A stretch of DNA of 64,000 nt from assembly GCA_021186555.1 (NCBI GenBank), contig JAJKFL010000011.1:35844923-35908922 (forward strand), in the 5' to 3' direction. The notes beneath the pieces were generated by a model. It was not told the DNA's origin. It ran no database searches and saw only the letters and a program-made list of their open reading frames with translations. This stretch comes from Reticulitermes speratus (taxonomy: Eukaryota > Arthropoda > Insecta > Blattodea > Rhinotermitidae). How positions within the stretch are numbered: the stretch's first letter is position 1; every line of letters starts with the position of its first letter. Of this stretch, positions 56,435 to 64,000 are shown in pieces. The position numbers and the translations under genes were made by a program.

Positions 56435-56828
56435 TTAATAGTTTAATTTACAATAAAATAAAATTAAATATATTAGAGGTGTGTATTTAAATGGAAGCAC
56501 ATGTGTGAAGAGATGTAGGTATTATGTGTTTTCTGAAGATACAAGTAATAAATTTCAAATGAATAAATGGGAATATTTAGAGTTTGTGGAGCTTTTAATG
56601 CAGAATCAGTAATCAATATGTCAATAAAGTTAGAAATAAACTCTTCCGGAATTTTCAGCCCCCTATGTCAAAAATTTTCAATTTCCATTTTTCTGCCCAT
56701 TGTATAATGTAAAACATGTAGCTTTATATCCAAACCCCCATAAAAGCTCTCTATAAATGTCTTGTTCACAGTGTCGAATTATAATTTATCATGTAACACA
56801 GGTTTCTGCACCCATTTACCCTAGTGGC

Positions 56829-57116
56829 CCGAATGAAATGTCCCTGTAGGTTGTTTCTTCTTCAGTAGAGGCCCTGCGACGGCCAGGTGAGGCCGCCACC
56901 AGCAGTCCAGTTACCAAAACGGTATGTCTGCAGGGGAAGTGTGGGGCTAACACGGTACACTTCGGTCAGCATGACGACGTGGTCACCTTGTGGTTGAGCC
57001 ACCAGGAACTGGCAGTCGAAAGGAATGTTGATGTCTGTGAAGAACTGCTCCAGGGACGTGTTGGTGTCCAGGAACAGCAGCCAGATGGCTCTAGATGAAT
57101 AAGGATCTAAAAATGC
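56829..57116 (-). pseudogene. IR exon 3 of inverted copy (nonsense mutation)
   Basis: On the minus strand it starts after TTACAG. It reads AFLDPYSSRAIWLLFLDTNT and VVMLTEVYRVSP, then LTWPSQGLY, followed by TGA where G2 has AGA. The end near GHFIRAT is present but its donor is unclear. Confidence 0.8.
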
Positions 57117-57479
57117 CTGTAAGTTAGAATGTTGTGTTTTCTTATATTGCAAGAAAATTTTGTTTCTGTTAAATTACGCGTATATGTTGTGAATGGATAT
57201 GGTATGTGAACTGTTTATATTAAAAGATAAATTAATGTTTGAAATAACATCCATAGGAAATTATGCAACATTTTCTTTTCCTCTTGTATATAAGCTTTTC
57301 TGAAATTACGCATTTTGATTTTGAATATCTGATACTGTTTTCGGAAAATGAAATATTCTGTGAACTGAGAGTATTTTTCGTTAAATACCTCTGACAAAAT
57401 TCACAGTAAAATTGCTTGTTAAATTAAGTATATCTACGTAAAACAGAATATTATTCTGTTAATAAAATATAGAAGAATT

Positions 57480-57775
57480 TGAAATTCCTGGCTTGTGTCA
57501 CTTATGGGGAAGAGGAAGTTGGAAATATTGCTTTGTTCGAAATCTTGAATGAAATGGAACGCGTGCTAAACATAGGCTTAATGGGCTGATAATATTAAGA
57601 TGGATTTCAAATAAATCTTTTGGGAAGTTGTGGACTGGATTGACCCGTCCCAGGATAGACAGAGATGGCGGGCTTTTTGAACACGGTAATAAATTTCGGT
57701 TTCCATACAATGCGAGGAAATATTATTTTCAAGAAGAGCATTGCTGTAATTAGGTAGTTAGTTAGTTAGATAATA
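57480..57775 (-). repeat. Reverse transcriptase remnant in inverted copy intron 2
   Basis: The inverted counterpart of 34612-34900, ending in a shortened GTTA array (about 57750-57770). The element lies antisense to the IR exons, so its own coding strand here is the plus strand relative to the local gene; the minus label follows the host block. Confidence 0.45.
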
Positions 57776-58145
57776 GTAGGGAAGTGGGAAACGTCACAGC
57801 TTAATTACGTATGGGTAAGTAATTACTAAACTTTATTTGCAATGGCGTCTGAACCGAAGAAGCTTATGAGATGAAATAACTTACCAATATACTGTGACAC
57901 TAGATTTGTAATATAAAGCTGCAGTTACCTGGTGATGTCACAGATCTTAGTTCAGAGATGTGAGAATTCATTACAAAAAATACTTTAAAACTGTAGCCTC
58001 TTTTCTTTACAAGCAGCTTTCAATTTTTGCATTTCGAGATGATTTCAAAAAATGATTTATGTATAAATTATTTTGAAAAATATACCTCCTATTACAAGAC
58101 ACTTATACATTTTAGCTGACAACAAGTATGTCAGTACATTCTAAC

Positions 58146-58315
58146 CTGATTTATATGTCTTCTCATTTCTTCATTCCCACTCAGTATGACGTATATTGAC
58201 CGCTGAGCGACGCAGCTCTCTCTGGTGCCACTTCCGAATGTCTTCTCCATAACAGGAACATATTCATATAATAAATACTTCCGAAGTTTCTGCATCAATA
58301 TTGTAGCTCCAAAAC
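58146..58315 (-). CDS. IR exon 2 of inverted copy (intact)
   Basis: A 170-nt open exon on the minus strand with TTTCAG acceptor and GTTAGA donor. It reads LMQKLRKYLLYEYVPVMEKT and VAQRSIYVILSGNEE. Its gene has no first exon in the window because of the upstream deletion. Confidence 0.8.
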
Positions 58316-58439
58316 CTGAAATGCATTAATTACATATTATATTACATAAGCGATATTCCAGAATTAAAAGCACATTAGACCCAGGATAGGCCTATCTTTC
58401 TTTCAGAATTGTTTTTTTTTCCAGTTGGCTAAACAGAAA

Positions 58440-58990
58440 TAGAAAATTTACAATACACAAAACTTCTGCACGTTGTTTTGTGTGGGTGTGAAACTTGGTG
58501 CATCTAATTGACTGAGAAACATAGGCAGAGGGGCTTCAGAATAGGGTGATGAGGAAATAGGATTAAGAAGTACGAGGTAACAGGAGACTGGAGGAGATGG
58601 CATATCGAGGAACGTCGTGACCTCACCAAATATTATTTGAAGTATCAAAAGAAGAATGATGAGATGGGCGGCCCATGTAGATGTACGGGGTAGAGGAGAA
58701 GTGCATATAGGATTTGGTGTGGAAGCCAGAGGGAAAGCGACCACTTGGAATTGTTATGCGTAGATGAAAAGATAATTTTAAAATGGATTTTTGAGCTATA
58801 GAATGTGTGAGTGTGTAGGGACTCGATCCATCTGGCTTAGGTTACGACAAATGGCCTTTCCTTTTGTACGTGTTAATGAATCTGTGGGTTCCATAGATTC
58901 CGGGGAATTTCTTGACCAGTTGAGGAACTATTAGCTTTTCATAGAGGATTCTTCTCTATGGAGTCACTTATTTAATTTTTCTTTGGATAT
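58440..58990 (+). repeat. Old reverse-transcriptase-derived repeat in inverted copy intron 1
   Basis: The inverted counterpart of 33400-33960; the retroelement strand is plus here. No intact frame. Confidence 0.5.
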
Positions 58991-59475
58991 TTAATTAGTT
59001 ATTTCAAAAGTGAATATAAAGTAGGTACGTATTAAAACACTGATGCGATGTCTGATGTGTTTTTCACAGTTTTGTTATAATATTAACATATGGTATGAAT
59101 CGTGTGATTAAATAAATGAAATAGGATATAGATACAGCAGTGCACTAAATAGTAAAGTGTAATATACTTAAATGTACACATGTAATATATTTCAGTTTAT
59201 TCAATTTTAAATTAACATATTATCTTACATCTAATTGGTTTATATCACTATAAAGCCGTACTTATTGCACTCATTACAACATGTTACATTGATTTTGTGT
59301 TGATAATATCATTACTTTCTATTTTCGACTGCTTTTTATTGCTTTACAACGTAACTTATCACTGCAATAACATGTTGCTGTTGGAAAGTCTCTACTAAAA
59401 TTTTAAGGCAGGCAGCGCGTAATTACTTCTTTAATAAATAATCAGCTTAAATTTGACGGCCCGGATACCTTAGAC

Positions 59476-61867
59476 CAGGGGTACTCAAACCATGTCCCGC
59501 GGGCCAATTGTGGCCAGCCGAACCCTTAATTGTGGCCTGCGAACAGGAAGAATCTTCCAAAAATATTTAAACATATATATATATATATTAGAGCGTATAA
59601 TAGATTGTAGCAAATCCTGCATCATCTATCGATTAAGCAGGAAAGCTCAGCTTCTAAACGAGCTCGCACATGTGGCGCTGCTACTTTTTCGCGTACTTTT
59701 AATTTCTACTGTTTACCAGAAAAGTAGTAAGAGGAACTAGTAAATTCAGAATGTCTGGCACCAGCAAAAAAACGTGTTTACAGTGAAGTTTCTCGCAATT
59801 TCAACGAAAAATGGACTGATTTATATTTCTTTGTGGAAACTGATGGAAAGACTCTTTGTTTAATATGTCGGGAATAAATATCCGCTGTCAAGAAATACAA
59901 TTTGAAAAGACATTATGACACAAAACATGCAACCAAGTTCGCCAATCTCCATGGTCAGGTAGGCACAGACCAACTGCACCTTCTAAAAAATCATTAAAAT
60001 CGCAAAAATCAGTTTTTAAGGATGTATCGGAGGATGTTGACAGTTATGTCAAAGCTAGTTATATCATTGCTAAAAAATTTGCCAAAATGTCGAAACCATT
60101 TTTTATGGAGAATTTGTAAAGGAGTGCTTTGTAGCAGCAGCTAAAGTTGTGTGCCCAAACAAAGCTGATGCCTCTAAAAATATAAGCTTGTTTCGAATGA
60201 CTGTTACTAGGAGGGTAGAAGAACTGGCATTGAATGTTGAGAAGACATTGAAAACAAAGTTGCTAGCATGGAATTTTACTCATTGACATTGGATGAAAGC
60301 ACGGATTTAACCGATATAGCTGAGGTGGCTGTTTTTATTGGTGGGATCAACGACGAACTTAAAGTCTTTGCAGAAATGTTGGATTTATGTCCCTTGAAAG
60401 GAACCACTAAGGGAACAGACATTCTGGAAGCTACGAAAACAACTCTTGCTAGATATCACCTCTGATTGAAAAACCTCGCAGAGTTGGCGACGGATGGAAC
60501 CCCAGCTATGGCTGTAACAAAGGCGGGATTGGTAGCACTTAAAAAAAACAAAAAATAGATACTAGCAGATTTAGCAGCTACCATTGAATCATTAACCAGG
60601 AAAATTGTTGTGCCAAATCTCTCGGTTTTGAAAATGCAATGAAAGTTATCACAGACGTTGTGAATTTCATCCGAGCGAAGTTTCAAAATTTTGTACAGAC
60701 GGAATGGGAGGCGATGTTGTCTATTTCTCCGACGTGCGACGGTTAAGCCGTTCAAAAGTGCTCACGAGGATGTTTTAGGTGAAAGATGCCATCCAAGAGT
60801 TCATGACAGCTAAAGGCAAGTTAGTATCAGAGTTCGACGATCCGAAGTGGTTGGCCGACTTAGACTTCCTTACGGACATTTCTTCTCATTTGTATGAGTT
60901 ACATTTGAAGCTTCAGTCAAAAAGTCAACTGTTGCATGTCCTGTTTATTCGCATCAAAGCTTTTCAGATGAAATTAGAACTTTTTAAGTGCCAACTTCAA
61001 GTCCAGAATTTAACTCATTTCTAAATAATGTTGAAACTGCAGTCTGTAGAATATGCTCCTCAATATGTGGCTGCAATATCTCAGCTCCAGACCGAGTTCC
61101 AAGAGAGATTCCAAGATTTCCGCGCTCAAGAAAGGACCCTGAACGTGGTAACTAACCCCTTCCCTGTGAATGTGATGGAGACTCCAGGGGACCTCCAAAC
61201 GGAAATCACTGACCTTCAATGTGACTCAGACCTCTAAATCAAATGTGATGAATTGTATCTCCTAGAATTTTACCAAAAATACGTAGAAAAGTGAAAATTT
61301 GTAATTTTAAGTATTATGAGACAAGAATCTTCTCCCTCTTCGGAAGCACATACTTATGTGAAGAGATGTTTTCCAGAATGAAGCTCTCCAATTCAAAATT
61401 GAGGACAAAAATTACTGATTGTCTTCTAGAGCACTGCCTCCGATTAGCTACCACAGAAATAATTCCTCACATTGAATTATTAGTAAAAGACTAACAGATT
61501 CAATTTTCTCATTAACTGAATGTTTCAGTCCTTTTATTTCTATTGTATTGTAATAAAATTTGTTTATAAATGCAGTAGGTTTCTTTCTTTTAAACGACCC
61601 CTAGGTTCACAAAACAAAGTTATTACATGGAGTCGAATTCAGAAACAACAATATTTTTAAGTTGAAAAATTAAAAGAATCATATAGTAAAGTACATGGAA
61701 CAACACTGCAATTGGTTTTAAGTGTTTTTACTCAACAAATTTTCCCTTAAGTTTTGCTTCTGAATTCGAGCCTAGATGCGGTATATAAGACTTGTCTATT
61801 TTACGGCCCGCGACGTTTACCAAATTTTCAAATTGGCCCGTGACTTCCAAAAGGTTGAGTACCCCTG
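59476..61867 (+). mobile_element. hAT-type DNA transposon, second (inverted) copy, defective
   Basis: 2392 bp with ends CAGGGGTACTCAAACC and GGTTGAGTACCCCTG. It is flanked by CCTTAGAC (59468-59475) and CTTTAGAC (61868-61875), the reverse complement of the target duplication around 20241-22660, including its one mismatch. It is therefore the same insertion event copied by the inverted duplication. Transposase pieces on the plus strand include SLTLDESTDLTDIAEVAVFI (from 60268), WLADLDFLTDISSHLYELHL (from about 60847) and STYLCEEMFSRMKLSNSKLR (from about 61347). It has the shared stop in the BED finger plus an extra base before it. Confidence 0.9.
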
Positions 61868-62439
61868 CTTTAGACAATTTAGCGACTCGCTGCGGCCTGG
61901 AAGGTCCGGGGATCGAACCACAATGAGGGTAAGATTTTTCACCCCCTTGCTCTATGTTTCTCTTTCCCGGGAGTAAAGCGGCCGGTGCGTAATATTGAGC
62001 ACTCACACCTATCTTGCGCCAAGGTTGATTATGTGATGAGCGATATCTCTGCCTCCCGTCTGAGCCAGCATAGACATTTTGCGGGATGACCTCTATGTAT
62101 GTGCTTAAACTTGCCTATACTGGCTAAATTTACAATTCAAACTTTAGGTCACTGGCGAGGAATGTAAATTGTTACGTCGGTATGTTGTTTGTATTTGAAT
62201 ACATGAACATAGTTCAGCAGAAATTCTATATCCATCACTAAATAATTTGGTGACGTGTATTTTAATATAAAGTAAATATCCGTTAATTAAGTAAGCATGA
62301 TATTGGCAGGATGTGTAGCACACGTAGGGAAGAAGAATAATACATAGAGAATTGTTTTTTTTTTGGGATGAAATGAAAGATGGAGACACCGTAAATATCC
62401 GAGGCGTAGAATGGAATTTAATGTATAAAATGCCACTCA

Positions 62440-62595
62440 ACAAATAGGTTGCTTGAGAATGTATGATAAAAAGCAATTTCATGGCAACTACTAATAAATA
62501 TCAGCTATAAATTCTGTTAGTTTTCACACTTTCTCTAAACCAGTACTCACAGCGCCACTAGACAATAGTAACACAACAATACTACATGTCTGCAT
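62440..62595 (-). pseudogene. Orphan IR signal-peptide exon, inverted copy
   Basis: The inverted counterpart of 19512-19670. The minus strand opens MQTCSIVVLLLSSGAVS before the frame is lost. No exon 2 follows. The surrounding spacer (61880-63824) otherwise holds only repeat remnants, mirrored from 18284-20232. Confidence 0.7.
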
Positions 62596-63824
62596 TTGCA
62601 ACGTCAGACGTTCGAAATTTGATGTCTAGTTTGGGACCGGCTTTTCTTCTACATCAAAACCTTTGGTGTTTCTGAGGCATTAAAAATAAAATTTGGTGGG
62701 AAATGTAACTTGAAATTACGTAGCAGTTACACGCGATGCAGATATTCAGAAACTATCTCACTCCACATTCAATGTTGCATTTGACTTTGTGGTAGGACTG
62801 TATAAAGCTGTGCTTTTCCTCATAAAACACGTTATTTTGATTTCGTATTGATTATATGATTACCTTTTAGTGTCAACCATGTTCAGTTGCAAGTACCACG
62901 TAACTGTGTCAGGTCAGTAGCGGGCTGTGCTTGTCATGCCATAATTCATCCGCCATCCTCTGAATATGTTATTCTAATGTCGTGTAGATAATTTAGTTTG
63001 ATCAGCTTTTTTTTCAGGGGAGTTTTATTGCTTGTAAATGATCACGGAAATGAATGTGGCGCTTTTGGAATGAGAATTAAATGAGGGAAAATATGTAACT
63101 CTTTCTTTAATAAATAATTGGCTTAATGTTGAAATTCCGTGTCAAATTTGAGGCCACAGAGAAATGATAGAATTTGTTATGTCTGACTGTCGCTTTTATT
63201 TGAATACATAAATATATTGCAACAAACTTTCTAAATGGAGAGACTTTTTGGTTTTGTTGACGTCCCATTTAAGGTAATGTAATTCAGTTGCCCTTATGTA
63301 AGAAAAACAAGGTTGGTAGATTTTATGGCACTCACGGAAAAGAAGACTAATGCATACAAGATTACTTTTGTGGGATGAATTGAAGGAAAGGAACCACATA
63401 AATAGGCGAGATATATAATCTCCAAGTGTTCTCAAGAAATAGGGTCAGATTTTAAATTAAATAGTAGATTTAAAGTTTCGAATGGCGAAAATTGCTGTCT
63501 TGACAAGTAGAATTCTAACACAATTACCATTACTATTTTCAAGCATAAACTATTTTCAACTAGTCGGTTTGAAACGATTTTCTCTCAACTGTAGCGGATG
63601 AGTTTCGCAAACTATATGGCATATGTGAGAGAGATGCAAAAGGCCGCTTTTTTGGGGAGAAGGGGTCAAACCTGGAGGAAAAGGATGGTATTTATGATGT
63701 AGATGCAGATGTGTAGGTATTATTAAATGGATTGCAAAGTAATGTGTTAATAGGATAACAGTGCTTGCAGCTTGAAGCTTAATTGAATGTGCTGTTAATT
63801 GTCCACCAGCCATCAATATACATT

Positions 63825-64000
63825 TTACGGTTGCCTTCGAACACTTTCCCGTGGCCAGTATATGAATACGTCTCCATTGTCACATCGCTCAATCAGCAGT
63901 ATGAAAATTCCTATCAAATATCCGGCAGCAAACACTGCCAGAATTGGCGCCACTGTCACCATGCTGACATCTACAGTAGATGGTTTTGCGTTGTTTTCCA
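63825..64000 (-). CDS. IR terminal exon of an inverted G1-like copy (partial)
   Basis: Minus strand, stop at 63825-63827. It encodes the M3 helix end IGIFILLIERC and the tail YWPRESVRRQP. The exon's 5' part lies beyond the window. It is open where visible and differs from G1 by a few substitutions (for example RCDNGDVFIYW against RCVHGNIVKHW), so the gene beyond the edge may be another IR copy. Confidence 0.8.
   Translation of the reverse strand, partial: ENNAKPSTVDVSMVTVAPILAVFAAGYLIGIFILLIERCDNGDVFIYWPRESVRRQP

Larger units (their letters stand above)
56493..64000 (-). other. Inverted segmental duplication of the G1-G2 interval
   Basis: Read on the minus strand from 64000 to 56493, it follows the G1 terminal exon, the G1-G2 spacer, orphan exon, hAT element, G2 upstream block, then G2 exons 2 and 3, and stops at the base equivalent to about 35910. 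The G2 signal exon, the Gypsy element and their flanks (equivalent of about 22891-33140) are missing: the sequence jumps near 59238-59245. The block continues past the window end. Confidence 0.85.

Overview
The window is eukaryotic. It is AT-rich and intron-rich, with many transposable elements and a tandem family of chemosensory ionotropic receptor (IR) genes. The IR exons, the tRNA-headed SINE, the BED-type hAT element, the piggyBac-like element and the decayed arthropod-type reverse transcriptase remnants point to an insect. A large-genome insect with an expanded IR family, such as a cockroach or termite, is my inference; no species can be fixed from the sequence alone.

Layout. Coordinates 1-6439 hold a 5'-partial IR pseudogene (copy P1) that lacks the ligand-binding and pore exons. 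7490-18283 is a nine-exon IR gene (copy G1) carrying small frameshifts. 18284-23086 is spacer with an orphan signal-peptide exon and a dead hAT element. 23087-43906 is a second nine-exon IR gene (copy G2). Its exons look open except for an uncertain exon 5 start, but its first coding exon is split by a 9.7 kb Ty3/Gypsy-type LTR element (23194-32910, minus strand). A 27-bp minisatellite follows at 44074-44824. 46383-52878 is a second truncated IR pseudogene (P2), a segmental duplicate of P1 with the same missing exons. 53900-54065 is an intact first exon of another copy (G3). Its intron holds a piggyBac-like insertion, and about 2.4 kb downstream the sequence switches at about 56493 to an inverted copy of the 18-23 kb and 33-36 kb blocks (56493-64000, IR exons on the minus strand).

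The inferred IR product is a three-transmembrane ligand-gated channel subunit of sensory neurons. Exon 1 encodes the signal peptide, exons 2-3 the N-terminal region, exons 4-5 ligand-binding lobe S1, exon 6 M1 and the pore approach, exon 7 M2 and the start of S2, exon 8 S2, and exon 9 M3 and the tail. Every complete copy in view has at least one lesion, so the window looks like a decaying arm of an IR cluster. Relatively young insertions (Gypsy, SINEs, piggyBac-like, a 5'-truncated non-LTR element) lie on older reverse-transcriptase remnants that sit at matching intron positions in all copies.

The most informative structures are: a textbook -1 frameshift cassette between gag and pol of the Gypsy element; a terminal-exon insertion in P1/P2 bounded by frame-restoring splice sites; a hammerhead-ribozyme-like motif in an intronic insertion; and paralogous empty sites that date several insertions.
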